DNA of 64,000 nucleotides from JAVDCA01 sp963819385 (lineage in GTDB: Bacteria; Pseudomonadota; Alphaproteobacteria; Rhizobiales; Xanthobacteraceae), in the NCBI GenBank assembly GCA_963819385.1, contig CAWFVV010000001.1, positions 620,001 to 684,000 on the forward strand, given 5' to 3'. The position numbers and the translations under genes are program-made. The notes under the pieces were generated by a model. The model was not told the DNA's origin. It ran no database searches and saw only the letters and a program-made list of their open reading frames with translations. Below, piece after piece: positions 47,612-57,170 of this stretch; position 1 is the stretch's first letter, and the number at the start of each line of letters is the position of its first letter.

Positions 47612-49131
47612 TGGCGAGCTGGCCGATCCTGTCGATCACGACCTTCCTGCCCCTCGTCGGGGTGCTGTTCATCATGGCGTTGCGCGGCGACGACGCCGCC
47701 GCCAAGCGCAATGCCCGCTGGGCCGCGCTGTGGACGACGCTCGTGACCTTCGCGGTCTCGCTGGTGCTGGTGTGGCGCTTCGATCCGTCCTCGCCCGAGT
47801 TCCAGTTCGTCGAGAACAAGCCGTGGCTCGCCGACACCATCAAGTACCACATGGGCGTCGACGGCATCTCGCTGCCGTTCGTCATCCTCACCACCGCGCT
47901 GATGCCGATCTGCATCCTGGCGAGCTGGCGCGCGATCGAGAATCGCGTGAAGGAATACATGATCGCGTTCCTGGCGCTCGAGGTGCTGATGGTCGGCACC
48001 TTCTGCTCGCTCGATCTGGTGCTGTTCTACCTGTTCTTCGAGGGCGGCCTGATCCCGATGTTCCTCATCATCGGCGTGTGGGGCGGCCCGCGCCGGGTCT
48101 ATGCGAGCTTCAAGTTCTTCCTCTACACGCTGCTCGGCTCGGTCCTGATGCTGCTCGCGATCGTCGCCATGTACGACCAGGCGGGCACGACCGACATCCC
48201 CAAGCTGATGCATTACGCGTTTTCGCCGACCCTGCAGAAATGGGCGTGGCTCGCGTTCTTCGCGTCCTTCGCGGTCAAGATGCCGATGTGGCCGGTGCAC
48301 ACTTGGCTGCCCGACGCCCACGTCGAGGCGCCGACCGCCGGCTCCGTGATCCTCGCCGCGATCCTGCTGAAGATGGGCGGCTACGGCTTCCTGCGCTTCT
48401 CGTTGCCCATGTTCCCGCTGGCCTCGGTCGATTTCGCCCCGCTCGTGTTCGCGCTCTCGGTGGTCGCGATCGTCTACACGTCGCTCGTCGCCCTCGTGCA
48501 GGAGGACATGAAAAAGCTGATCGCCTACTCGTCGGTCGCGCACATGGGCTTCGTCACCATGGGCATTTTCGCCGTCACCACCCAGGGCATCGCGGGCGGC
48601 ATCTTCCAGATGATCTCGCACGGCATCGTGTCGGCCGCGCTCTTCCTCTGCGTCGGCGTCGTCTACGACCGCATGCATACGCGCGAGATCGCCGCCTATG
48701 GCGGCCTCGTCAACCGCATGCCGCTCTATGCGGCGGCCTTCATGGTGTTCACACTCGCCAATGTGGGCCTGCCCGGCACGTCGGGCTTCGTCGGCGAGTT
48801 CCTGAGCCTGGTCGGCACCTTCCGCGTCAATCCCTCGGTCGCCTTCTTCGCGACCCTCGGCGTGATCCTCTCGGCGTGCTACGCGCTCTGGCTCTACCGC
48901 AAAGTCGTCTTCGGCAAGCTGGAGAAGCCCTCGCTCGTTGCCATCCGCGATATCGGCGCGCGTGAATGCGTGATCCTGGCGCCGCTCGTGATCCTGACGA
49001 TCCTGTTCGGCGTCTACCCGCGGCCGGTGCTCGACATGTCGGCGGCTTCCGTTGCGGCGCTCATCGACAACTATCACCACGCGATCGGCGGCACCAAGGC
49101 CGCCTGGCTCGGCTCTGAGGCGGCACGCTAA
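47611..49131 (+). CDS. nuoM: NADH-quinone oxidoreductase subunit M
   Basis: The 506-residue antiporter-like subunit has 14 expected helices and conserved segments ILASWRAIENRVKEYMIAFL, FFEGGLIPMFLIIGVWGG, FASFAVKMPMWPVHTWLPDA and AYSSVAHMGFVTMGIF. The Lys/Glu/His pumping residues lie in these segments. It overlaps nuoL (TGATG) and nuoN (TAATG), so the last three genes are translationally linked. Confidence 0.97.
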   Translation: MASWPILSITTFLPLVGVLFIMALRGDDAAAKRNARWAALWTTLVTFAVSLVLVWRFDPSSPEFQFVENKPWLADTIKYHMGVDGISLPFVILTTALMPICILASWRAIENRVKEYMIAFLALEVLMVGTFCSLDLVLFYLFFEGGLIPMFLIIGVWGGPRRVYASFKFFLYTLLGSVLMLLAIVAMYDQAGTTDIPKLMHYAFSPTLQKWAWLAFFASFAVKMPMWPVHTWLPDAHVEAPTAGSVILAAILLKMGGYGFLRFSLPMFPLASVDFAPLVFALSVVAIVYTSLVALVQEDMKKLIAYSSVAHMGFVTMGIFAVTTQGIAGGIFQMISHGIVSAALFLCVGVVYDRMHTREIAAYGGLVNRMPLYAAAFMVFTLANVGLPGTSGFVGEFLSLVGTFRVNPSVAFFATLGVILSACYALWLYRKVVFGKLEKPSLVAIRDIGARECVILAPLVILTILFGVYPRPVLDMSAASVAALIDNYHHAIGGTKAAWLGSEAAR

Positions 49132-50568
49132 TGCCCGATATCATGAACCTGCCGTCGCTCCAGACGATCGCGCCCGAGCTCGTCCTCGCGGTCGGCGCCA
49201 TGGTGCTGCTGATGATCGGCGTCATGCGCGGCGACCGCGCGACCCCGCTCGTGAGCGTGCTCGCGATCGTCCTGCTCGTCGTCGCGGGCGGGCTCGTCGT
49301 GATGGAGCCGGCTGGCAAGGTCATTGCCTTCAACGGCAGCTTCCTGCTCGACGACTACGCGCGGTTCCTGAAGATGCTCGCGCTGATCGGCTCGGCCGTC
49401 GCGATCCTGATGTCGATCGAGTTCCTCGGCGCCGTCGGCAAGCAGCGCTTCGAGTATCCGGTGCTGATCGTGCTCTCGACCACCGGCATGCTGGTGCTGG
49501 TCTCGGCCGGCGACCTGATCGCGCTCTACCTCGGCATGGAGCTGATGAGCCTTGCTTTGTATGTCATCGCCGCGATCGACCGGGATAACGCGCGCTCGAC
49601 CGAGGCGGGGCTCAAGTATTTCGTGCTCGGCGCGCTCTCGTCCGGCATGCTGCTTTACGGCAGCTCGCTGATCTACGGCTTCACCGGCACCGTGACCTTC
49701 GCCGGCATCGCCAAGGCGACGACGGCGGACAACATCGGGCTCATCTTCGGCCTCGTTTTTCTCTTCGCCGGCCTCTGCTTCAAGGTCTCGGCGGTGCCGT
49801 TCCACATGTGGACGCCCGACGTCTACGAGGGCGCGCCGACCCCGGTCACGGCCTTCTTTGCGGCGGCGCCCAAGGTCGCCGGCATCGCGGTGTTCGTGCG
49901 CGCCGGCATCACGGCATTCCCCGGCATCGTCGGCCAGTGGCAGCAGATCATCGTCTTCGTCGCCATCCTGTCGATGGCGCTCGGCTCGTTCGCGGCGATC
50001 GGGCAGACCAACATCAAGCGGCTGATGGCCTATTCGTCGATCGCCAACATGGGTTACGCGCTGATCGGCCTTGCGGCCGGCACCTCCGACGGCGTGCAGA
50101 GCGTGCTCGTCTACATGGCGATCTATCTCGCGATGACGCTCGGCGCCTTCGCGTGCATCCTGGCGATGCGCCGCGCCGAGGGGCCGGTGGAGAAGATCGC
50201 GGATCTGGCGGGGCTCGCCAGGACCAAGCCCGCCATGGCGTTCTTCTTCGCCATGCTGATGTTCTCGCTTGCCGGCGTGCCGCCGCGTCGCGGGCTTCTT
50301 TGCCAAGTTCTACGTCTTCCTCGCCGCCATCAAGGCCGGTCTCTATGTGCTCGCCGTGATCGGCGTCGTCACCAGCGTGGTCGGCGCCTACTATTACCTC
50401 TCCATCGTCAAGATCATGTATTTCGACGAGCCGGCGCCCGGCTTCGAGCCGATGCGGCCGGAGCTGCGCTTCGTGCTCGGCGTGAGCGGCCTGTTCGTGC
50501 TCCTGTTCTTCGTCTATCCGGCGCCGCTGGTGAATGCGGCGGCTGCCGCCGCGAAATCGCTGTTCTGA
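49131..50568 (+). CDS. nuoN: NADH-quinone oxidoreductase subunit N (frame broken once)
   Basis: About 478 residues read across one shift. The first part (YLGMELMSLALYVIAAIDRD, FKVSAVPFHMWTPDVYEGAP, MAYSSIANMGYALIGLAAG) and the last part (GFFAKFYVFLAAIKAGLY, ILYYL-like AYYYLSIVKIMYFDEP) are normal NuoN. At 50286-50289, where PPLAGFFAKF is expected, one extra base (CCGCCGCGTCGCGGG) throws the frame out. The written open frame runs on falsely to 50945. Most likely a sequence error, because all other nuo genes are intact. Confidence 0.94.
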
Positions 50569-50572
50569 TCCG

Positions 50573-51349
50573 ATGGAGCTTGCGCCGGGCGCGGCAGCGG
50601 CAGGCGTCGGCCTCATCGCCCACGGTACCGTCGGGTCGACCAATGCGGAGGCGCTGGCCCAGGGGCGGGCAGGGGAGCGCGGCCCGCTCTGGGTCACGGC
50701 GCGGGCGCAGACCGCGGGCCGCGGCCGGCGCGGGCGCACCTGGGTGTCCGAGCCCGGCAATCTCTACGCCTCGCTCATGCTCACCGATCCGGCGCCGCCC
50801 GCGCGCGCCGCGCAGCTCGCCTTCGTCGCCGCGCTCGCGGTCGCCGACGCGATCGCGGCGGCGGCGCCGGCGCTTGCCGGGCAGCTGGCCTTCAAATGGC
50901 CGAACGACGTGCTGCTCGGCGGTGCCAAGGTGGCAGGCATCCTGATCGAGGCCGAAGGCACCCGCCCGCTGCTGGTCGCGATCGGCATCGGCGTCAACTG
51001 CGCCCATCACCCGGCGAATGCCGAGTATCCGGCGACCGACCTCGCGGCCGCCGGCGGCGCCGCCGTGCCCCCGGAGGCGCTGTTCGCGGCGCTCTCGGAC
51101 GCCATGGTCCGCCGCCTGCGCGAATGGCAGGCGGGCTTTGCGCCGATCCGCGCCGCCTGGCTCGCCCGTGCGGCCGGCCTCGGCGGCGAGCTGCGCGCGC
51201 GGCTCGGCGCGCGCGAGCTGACCGGCCGCTTCGAGGCGCTCGACGAGGACGGCCGCCTGCGCCTGCGCCTCGCCGACGGCACCGTCGAGACCATCGCGGC
51301 CGGCGAGGTCTTTCCGGTTGCGCCCGCAGCGACGCCCGTGGGACGGTAG
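50573..51349 (+). CDS. birA: Biotin-[acetyl-CoA-carboxylase] ligase
   Basis: The 258-residue class I biotin protein ligase has no N-terminal DNA-binding domain. The biotinyl-AMP loop GRGRRGR is at 49-55, the catalytic Lys108 is in FKWPNDVLLGGAKVAGIL, and a C-terminal SH3-like domain follows (LTGRFEALDEDGRLRLRL). It attaches biotin to AccB and other carboxylases in the cytoplasm. The place just after nuoN and before rnj is common in Rhizobiales. ATG 50573 is four bases past the nuoN stop. Confidence 0.95.
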   Translation: MELAPGAAAAGVGLIAHGTVGSTNAEALAQGRAGERGPLWVTARAQTAGRGRRGRTWVSEPGNLYASLMLTDPAPPARAAQLAFVAALAVADAIAAAAPALAGQLAFKWPNDVLLGGAKVAGILIEAEGTRPLLVAIGIGVNCAHHPANAEYPATDLAAAGGAAVPPEALFAALSDAMVRRLREWQAGFAPIRAAWLARAAGLGGELRARLGARELTGRFEALDEDGRLRLRLADGTVETIAAGEVFPVAPAATPVGR

Positions 51350-51397
51350 CGCATGGAGTCGCGATGTAGAGCAAGCGCCAGCCACGAACTCGGACTG

Positions 51398-51510
51398 CTC
51401 CCTCCCGCCTTGTGGGGGAGGGTTGAGGTGGGGGGTGGCGCGATCGGGCACCGGATTGCCATAACGCACGACCCCCATCCCCAACCCCTCCCCACAAGTG
51501 GGAGGGGAGC
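51398..51510. repeat. CTCCCTCCCGCCTTGTGGGGG palindromic repeat
   Basis: Arms CTCCCTCCCGCCTTGTGGGG and CCCCACAAGTGGGAGGGGAG, with internal GAGGTGGGGGGTGGCG and CGACCCCCATCCCCAAC, make this the third copy of the family at 30943 and 44351. It lies between birA and rnj. Confidence 0.8.
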
Positions 51511-51559
51511 GCGCCGAGCCTGCGGCTTGGCCTCGCGACACCCCGAAATGCACTGACCC

Positions 51560-53231
51560 ATGGCCGCTTCCTCCGACGAACTCGTGTTTGCGCCGCTCGG
51601 CGGCGTCGGCGAGATCGGCATGAACCTGTCGATCTACGGCCTCGGGCGCGAGAACGCGCGCAAGTGGCTCGCGGTCGATCTCGGCGTGGCATTCGCGGGG
51701 GACGACCTGCCGGGCGTCGACCTGATCCTGCCGGACATCGGCTTCCTGGTCGAGCAGCGGCGCGACCTGCTTGCCCTCGTGCTCACCCACGCGCACGAGG
51801 ATCATTTCGGCGCCATCATCGACCTGTGGCCGCGCCTGCGCGTGCCGATCTATGCGACGCCGTTCACGGCCGCGCTGTTCGCCGCCAAGCGCCTCGCCGA
51901 GCCCGGCGCGCCCGACATCCCGATCAACGTCGTGCCGCTCGGCGCGCGTCTCACCATCGGCCCGTTCGACGTCGAGCTGGTCTCGATGGCGCATTCGATC
52001 CCCGAGTCGAACGGGCTGATCATCCGCACGCCGCTCGGCGCAGTGCTGCACACCGGCGACTGGAAGCTCGACCCGACGCCCGTGCTCGGGCTGCCGACCG
52101 ACGAGGCGAAGCTGCGCGCGCTCGGCGACGCGGGCTGCCTCGCGCTTGTCGGCGATTCCACCAATGCGGTGCGCGAGGGCCGCTCGCCGTCCGAGACCGA
52201 TGTCGCCAAATCGCTCGCCGAGCTGATCAAGAACTCGCCGGCGCGTGTCGCCGTGACGACCTTTGCGTCGAACGTCGCGCGCCTGCGCGCGGTCGCGGAC
52301 GCGGCGCTCGCCTGCGAGCGCGAGGTCGTGGTGGTGGGCCGCGCCATGGACCGCGTCGTGCAGGTCGCGCGCGAGACAGGCTACCTCGACGGCGTACAAG
52401 ATTTCCGCGGCACCGACGCCTACGGCTACCTGCCGCCCGACAAGGTCGTGGCGCTGTGCACCGGCAGCCAGGGCGAGGCGCGCGCGGCGCTGTCCCGCAT
52501 CGCCAGGGACGAGCATCCCGACGTGACGCTCTCGCGCGGCGACCGGGTGATCTTCTCCTCGCGCACCATCCCGGGCAACGAGAAGGCGGTCGGCGCCGTC
52601 ATCAACGGCCTCGTCACGCAGGGCATCGAGGTCATCACCGACCGCACCCACCTGGTGCACGTCTCCGGCCATCCGCGCCGCGCCGAGATGGCGGACCTCT
52701 TTTCCTGGGTGAAGCCGCAGATCGCATTGCCGGTGCACGGCGAGGCGCTGCATCTCGCCGAGCACGCCGGCCTCGCGCGCAAGCTCGGCGTGCCGAACGT
52801 CCTGACCTGCCGCAACGGCGACCTCGTCCGGCTTGCGCCGGACGGCCCCGCCGTGATCGACGAGGTGCCGGAAGGCCGCCTCTACAAGGACGGCCGCCTG
52901 TTGATCGCCGCGGAGGCGCGCACGGTCGCGGACCGCCGCCGCCTCTCGTTCGCCGGGCTCGTCTGCGTCGCATTCGCGCTCGACGAGCGCGGCCAGCTTG
53001 CCGCCGATCCGGCTGTCGAGCTGATCGGCATTCCGGAGGTCGACGCCGAGGGCGAGAAATTCGACGCCATCGCCTACGACGCCGTGCTCGACACCGTCGA
53101 GAACCTGCCGAAAGCACGTCGGCGCGATCCCGAAGCCGTCGCCGAGTTCGGTCCGCCGCGCCGTGCGCGGCGCCATCGCCGAACGCTGGGGCAAGAAGCC
53201 GATCTGCGTTGTGCAGGTCGTGGTGGTCTAG
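51560..53231 (+). CDS. rnj: Ribonuclease J (3' end frame-shifted)
   Basis: About 556 residues with the metallo-beta-lactamase motif HAHEDH (77-82), GDSTNAVREGRSPSE and beta-CASP segments VSGHPRRAEMADLF and PVHGEALHLAEHA, as in RNase J of alphaproteobacteria, which matures rRNA and degrades mRNA. Near 53147-53151 one extra base (GAGTTCGGTCCGC) shifts the frame; the homologous end VRRAVRGAIAERWGKKPICVVQVVVV then stops at TAG 53229-53231. In the written frame the open reading runs on through the repeat and into the epimerase gene, giving a false 725-residue fusion. Confidence 0.94.
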
Positions 53232-53233
53232 CT

Positions 53234-53266
53234 CGTAGCCCGGATGGAGCGCAGCGAAATCCGGGG
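53234..53266. repeat. CGTAGCCCGGATGGAGCGCAGC palindromic repeat
   Basis: This is the GTAGCCCGGATGGAGCGCAGC...CCGGGG element, a short palindrome common between proteobacterial genes (CCCGGAT pairs with ATCCGGG). It starts two bases past the corrected rnj stop. Confidence 0.75.
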
Positions 53267-53332
53267 CGGCCGCGATTGCGTCCCTTTGCACGCAGTGACA
53301 AATATGACCCGCCGAGGCCACCGGAGAGACGC

Positions 53333-53737
53333 ATGATCGGACGGCTCAATCACGTCGCCATCGCGGTGCGCGACATTGCGGCGGCGGCGCGCGTCTACCG
53401 CGACACGCTCGGCGCCGAGGTCTCGGCCGCGGTCCCGCAGCCCGAGCACGGCGTCACCACGGTGTTCATCACGCTGCCCAACACCAAGATCGAGCTGCTC
53501 GAGCCGTTCGGCCCGCAGTCGCCGATCGCCAAGTTCCTGGAGCGCAATCCCGACGGCGGCATCCATCATCTGTGCTATGAGGTCGACGACATCGTCGCGG
53601 CGCGCGACAAGCTCAAACGGGAGGGCGCGCGCGTGCTCGGCGACGGCACGCCCAAGATCGGCGCGCATGGCAAGCCGGTTCTCTTTCTGCACCCGAAGGA
53701 CTTCTGCGGCACGCTGGTCGAGCTGGAGCAGGCGTAG
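53333..53737 (+). CDS. mce: Methylmalonyl-CoA epimerase
   Basis: The 134-residue VOC-fold metalloenzyme begins MIGRLNHVAIAVRDIAAAARVY. It has metal ligands His in NHVAIAV, His in IHHLCYEVDD and Glu in LVELEQA, plus the conserved FGPQSPIAKFLERNPDGGIHH (FG..SPI.KFL). It interconverts (2R)- and (2S)-methylmalonyl-CoA in the propionyl-CoA pathway. ATG 53333 follows CCGGAGAGACGC, so it is independently started although an apparent frame joins it to rnj. Confidence 0.94.
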   Translation: MIGRLNHVAIAVRDIAAAARVYRDTLGAEVSAAVPQPEHGVTTVFITLPNTKIELLEPFGPQSPIAKFLERNPDGGIHHLCYEVDDIVAARDKLKREGARVLGDGTPKIGAHGKPVLFLHPKDFCGTLVELEQA

Positions 53738-53782
53738 TCAGGCGGGGACGTGCGAGGGGGCTAGCTTTAAGGAGGTCCGTCG

Positions 53783-54058
53783 ATGTCCTGGACGACCGCG
53801 CTCGCGATCTATTTCGTCGCCTGGTGGATCGTGCTGTTCGCGGTGCTGCCCTTCGGGGTGCGCTCGCAGCAGGAGGCCGGCGAGGTGGTTCCCGGCACGG
53901 ACCCGGGCGCGCCCGTCATGCCGCGGTTGCTGCGCGTGGTCGTGTGGACCACGGTGATCACGGCGGTGTTGTGCGGCTTCTTCTTCTGGCTCTTTTTGAC
54001 CGGGCGCTTGACCCTCGACGATCTCTCGACGCTGTGGGGTCTGCTGCCCTCCCGTTGA
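53783..54058 (+). CDS. DUF1467 family membrane protein
   Basis: The 91-residue protein has two helices: MSWTTALAIYFVAWWIVLFAVLPFG at the start and VVVWTTVITAVLCGFFFWLFL later, with the conserved FGVRSQQEAGEVVPGTDPGAP loop. This is the DUF1467 pattern, typically between mce and proS in alphaproteobacteria; its function is unknown. AAGGAGGTCCGTCG directly before ATG 53783 gives a very strong ribosome site. Confidence 0.9.
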   Translation: MSWTTALAIYFVAWWIVLFAVLPFGVRSQQEAGEVVPGTDPGAPVMPRLLRVVVWTTVITAVLCGFFFWLFLTGRLTLDDLSTLWGLLPSR

Positions 54059-54447
54059 TCGGGCGGCGCCAAAAAAATGAGCAGGGACAAGGCCCTGCTC
54101 AAATTTCCTCATTCGTCCTTGAAACCCGGCAGAGTTGTTTTTGATCGGGGCCAGGCAGCGGGTGAGCGCGCCTTCGGACTGTCCTCCCAAGACTTGGACC
54201 GCGGAAGTCCATCATTTTTGATGGTACTTCGCGCCGACCGGGACCGTAGCCCATCAAATTTCGTTTGTCACCCATTGGGCGCAATTTGGTAGAAAAAATC
54301 GTTTCTGCGACGCAATAAAATGGCGCGGCACGCACGCGCGGGTTGCGGCGCCGCCCGTCCTCCACCGCGGTCGGGGTTGTGTTTTCGCGCCCGATCCGCT
54401 TTCACTCGGCGCCGCGGACAATCCCCCTTCGAATTGGATCTCGCTTC
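54059..54447. other. proS leader region with a minus-strand transcription candidate
   Basis: These 389 bases before proS are less GC-rich than the genes around and hold no plus-strand gene. On the minus strand a short frame (ATG at about 54275, reading MGDKRNLMGYGPGRREVPSK) ends at 54099 in the stem of a strong terminator. A structured RNA is equally possible: minus-strand TTTGATGG can pair with CCATCAAA further along, and CCATCAAAAATGATGG is a small hairpin by itself. Unproven. Confidence 0.4.
54071..54101 (-). terminator. Rho-independent terminator on the minus strand
   Basis: On the minus strand TGAGCAGGG and CCCTGCTCA form a perfect nine-base stem with a six-base loop and are followed by seven T. 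No known minus-strand gene precedes it, so it points to an unannotated transcript from the 54100-54300 region. In the plus direction it is followed only by AATTTCC and would be weaker. Confidence 0.75.
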
Positions 54448-55767
54448 ATGCGCCTCTCCCGCTTCTTCCTGCCGATCCTGCGCGAGACGCCGAAGGAGGC
54501 CGAGATCGTCTCGCATCGCCTGATGCTGCGCGCCGGCATGATCCGCCAGGAGGCGGCTGGCATCTACGCGTGGCTGCCGCTCGGTTTTCGCGTGCTCAAG
54601 AGGGTCGAGCAGATCGTGCGCGAGGAGCAGAATCGCGCCGGCGCGATCGAGCTCCTGATGCCGACGCTGCAACTCGCCGATCTTTGGCGCGAGAGCGGCC
54701 GCTACGACGCCTACGGTCCCGAAATGCTGCGCATCAAGGATCGTCACGAGCGCGAACTGCTCTACGGTCCGACCAACGAGGAGATGATCACCGAGATCTT
54801 CCGCTCGGCGGTGCGCTCGTACAAGGACCTGCCGCTCAACCTTTATCACATCCAGTGGAAATTCCGGGACGAGCAACGACCGCGATTCGGCGTGATGCGC
54901 GGGCGCGAGTTCCTGATGAAGGACGCCTATTCGTTCGACCTCGACAAGGATTCGGCGCGGCTCTCCTACAACAAGATGTTCGTCGCCTACCTGCGCACGT
55001 TCGCGCGCATGGGGCTCAAGGCGATCCCGATGGCGGCCGAGACCGGCCCGATCGGCGGCGACCTCTCGCACGAGTTCATTGTGCTTGCCGAGACCGGCGA
55101 GTCGGCGGTCTTCTGCGACAAGAACGTGCTCGACCTGCCGATCCCCGACGAGGGCATCGACTACGACGGCGATCTCACGCCCATGATCGACCGCTGGACC
55201 AGCCTCTATGCGGCGACGAGCGATGTGCACGACAAGGCACGCTACGAGCGCGACGTGCCGGCGGAGCGCCGCGTCGAGACGCGGGGCATCGAGGTCGGTC
55301 AGATTTTCTATTTCGGCACCAAGTATGCCGAGGCGATGAAGGCGGTGGTCGCCGGCCCCGACGGGGCCGAGCGGCCGATCCACGGCGGCTCCTACGGGGT
55401 CGGCGTCTCGCGCCTCGTCGGCGCCATCATCGAGGCCTTCCACGACGACGCCGGCATCATCTGGCCCGAGGCGGTGGCGCCGTTCCGCGTCGCCATCCTC
55501 AACCTCAAGCAGGGCGGCGCCGACACCGATGCGGCCTGCGAGAAGCTCTACGGCGAGCTCATGGCGCGCGGCGTCGACGTGCTCTATCACGATCTCGACG
55601 AGCGTCCGGGCGCGAAGTTTGCGGCCATGGACCTGATTGGTATTCCCTGGCAGGTGATGGTCGGGCCGCGCAGCCTCGCCGAAGGCAAGGTCGAGCTCAA
55701 ACGTCGCGCGGACGGCACGCGTGAGCTGGTTACGCCTGCGGACGCCGTGGCGCGGCTCGCACCGTAA
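54448..55767 (+). CDS. proS: Prolyl-tRNA synthetase, short alphaproteobacterial type
   Basis: The 439-residue class II synthetase has motif 1 region EAAGIYAWLPLGFRVLKRVEQIV, motif 2 IQWKFRDEQRPRFGVMRGREFLMKD (spread over about 140-160) and motif 3 IHGGSYGVGVSRLVGAIIEA. The C-terminal anticodon domain reads RVAILNLKQGGADTD and GKVELKRRADGT. It lacks the editing insertion of the long bacterial form, which is normal for this group. It charges tRNA-Pro. ATG 54448 gives the family start MRLSRFFLPILRETPKEA. Confidence 0.96.
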   Translation: MRLSRFFLPILRETPKEAEIVSHRLMLRAGMIRQEAAGIYAWLPLGFRVLKRVEQIVREEQNRAGAIELLMPTLQLADLWRESGRYDAYGPEMLRIKDRHERELLYGPTNEEMITEIFRSAVRSYKDLPLNLYHIQWKFRDEQRPRFGVMRGREFLMKDAYSFDLDKDSARLSYNKMFVAYLRTFARMGLKAIPMAAETGPIGGDLSHEFIVLAETGESAVFCDKNVLDLPIPDEGIDYDGDLTPMIDRWTSLYAATSDVHDKARYERDVPAERRVETRGIEVGQIFYFGTKYAEAMKAVVAGPDGAERPIHGGSYGVGVSRLVGAIIEAFHDDAGIIWPEAVAPFRVAILNLKQGGADTDAACEKLYGELMARGVDVLYHDLDERPGAKFAAMDLIGIPWQVMVGPRSLAEGKVELKRRADGTRELVTPADAVARLAP

Positions 55768-55881
55768 TTGGGCGGATTGTGCGATTAAACTGTGGCATTC
55801 GCGCCTAGTGCGGCGAATTCACTGGCATGAAACCGCCAGAATCGGATGAAATTCGAGTTCGGGGAAAATAAAGCACAACAA

Positions 55882-57165
55882 ATGACCGAGCCGACCTCTA
55901 CCGGGCCCTTCGCTGCCTTCGAATGGATGCTGTCGCTGCGCTACCTGCGCGCGCGCCGCCGCGAGGGATTCATCTCGGTGATCGCCGGCTTCTCGTTCCT
56001 CGGCATCATGCTCGGCGTCGCGACGCTGATCATCGTGATGGCGGTGATGAACGGATTCCGCAAGGAGCTGCTCGACAAGATCCTCGGCCTCAACGGCCAC
56101 ATGCTGGTGCAGCCGCTCGACCGGCCGTTGACCGACTACGACGAGGTGGCGGCGCGCATCTCCAAGATTCCCGGGGTGATCCTCGCGGCTCCGTTCGTCG
56201 AAGGGCAGGCGCTCGCCTCCTCGCCCTCGGCGCTCACGGGCGCGCCGGCAAGCGGCGTGCTGGTGCGCGGCATGCGCGCCGCGGACCTGACCCGGCTCGG
56301 CACCATCGCGAGGAACATCAAGCAGGGAACGCTCGAAGGCTTCGACGACGGGCAGGGGGTCGCGATCGGCCAGCGCCTCGGCGACCAGCTCTCGCTGCGC
56401 GCCGGCGACAACATCACGCTGGTGTCGCCACGCGGCGTCGTCACGCCGATGGGCGTCACGCCGCGCGTCAAGTCCTACAAGATCGCGGCCGAATTCCAGA
56501 TCGGCATGTCGGACTACGATTCCGGCTTCGTGTTCATGCCGCTCAAGGAGTTGCAGATCTATTTCAACCACGACAAGGACGTGAGCGCGATCGAGGTCTA
56601 CATCCAGAATCCGGACGACGTCGACCGCTACGCTGCGCTGGTCAAGCAGGCGGCAGGGCGGCCGGTCTTCATCGTCGACTGGCGGCGCAAGAATTCGGCG
56701 TTCTTCACCGCGTTGCAGGTCGAGCGCAACGTGATGTTCGTGATCCTGACCCTCATCGTGTTGGTCGCGGCGCTCAACATCGTGTCCGGGCTGATCATGC
56801 TGGTGAAGGACAAGAGCCCCGACATCGCCATCATGCGCACCATGGGCGCGACTCAATGGTCGATTTTGCGCATCTTCGTCATCACCGGCGCCTCGATCGG
56901 CGTGGTCGGCACCCTGATCGGCCTCGTCACCGGCACGCTGGTCTGCCTCAACATCGAGTCGATCCGCCAATTCCTCGCCTGGTTGCTGCATGTCGACGTC
57001 TTCAATTCGGAAATCTACTTCCTGTCGAAGCTGCCGGCCGAGATGTCGGTCGGCGAGACCTCGGCCGTCGTGGTACTGTCGCTGGCCCTGTCGCTGCTCG
57101 CCACCCTCTACCCGGCCTGGCGCGCGGCGCGCCTCGATCCGGTCGAAGCGCTGCGCTACGAGTAG
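55882..57165 (+). CDS. lolC: Lipoprotein-releasing system permease LolC/E
   Basis: The 427-residue inner-membrane protein begins MTEPTSTGPFAAFEWMLSLRYLRARRREGFISVIAGFSFLG (segments of the FtsX-like start). It has a large periplasmic domain and three further helices (ALNIVSGLIMLVKDKSPDIAIMRTMGA; GVVGTLIGLVTGTLV; SLALSLLATLYPAWRAARLDPVEALRYE). Only one such permease exists here, so a LolC-type homodimer with LolD is expected to release outer-membrane lipoproteins to LolA. ATG 55846 would add 12 residues; 55882 matches relatives better. Followed by lolD five bases later. Confidence 0.93.
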   Translation: MTEPTSTGPFAAFEWMLSLRYLRARRREGFISVIAGFSFLGIMLGVATLIIVMAVMNGFRKELLDKILGLNGHMLVQPLDRPLTDYDEVAARISKIPGVILAAPFVEGQALASSPSALTGAPASGVLVRGMRAADLTRLGTIARNIKQGTLEGFDDGQGVAIGQRLGDQLSLRAGDNITLVSPRGVVTPMGVTPRVKSYKIAAEFQIGMSDYDSGFVFMPLKELQIYFNHDKDVSAIEVYIQNPDDVDRYAALVKQAAGRPVFIVDWRRKNSAFFTALQVERNVMFVILTLIVLVAALNIVSGLIMLVKDKSPDIAIMRTMGATQWSILRIFVITGASIGVVGTLIGLVTGTLVCLNIESIRQFLAWLLHVDVFNSEIYFLSKLPAEMSVGETSAVVVLSLALSLLATLYPAWRAARLDPVEALRYE

Positions 57166-57170
57166 GCTCG

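Noticed and set aside
50414..53194. 926-residue open frame on the minus strand
   Set aside because: It lies opposite birA and rnj, both well supported, and shows no domain; long antisense frames are expected at this GC content.
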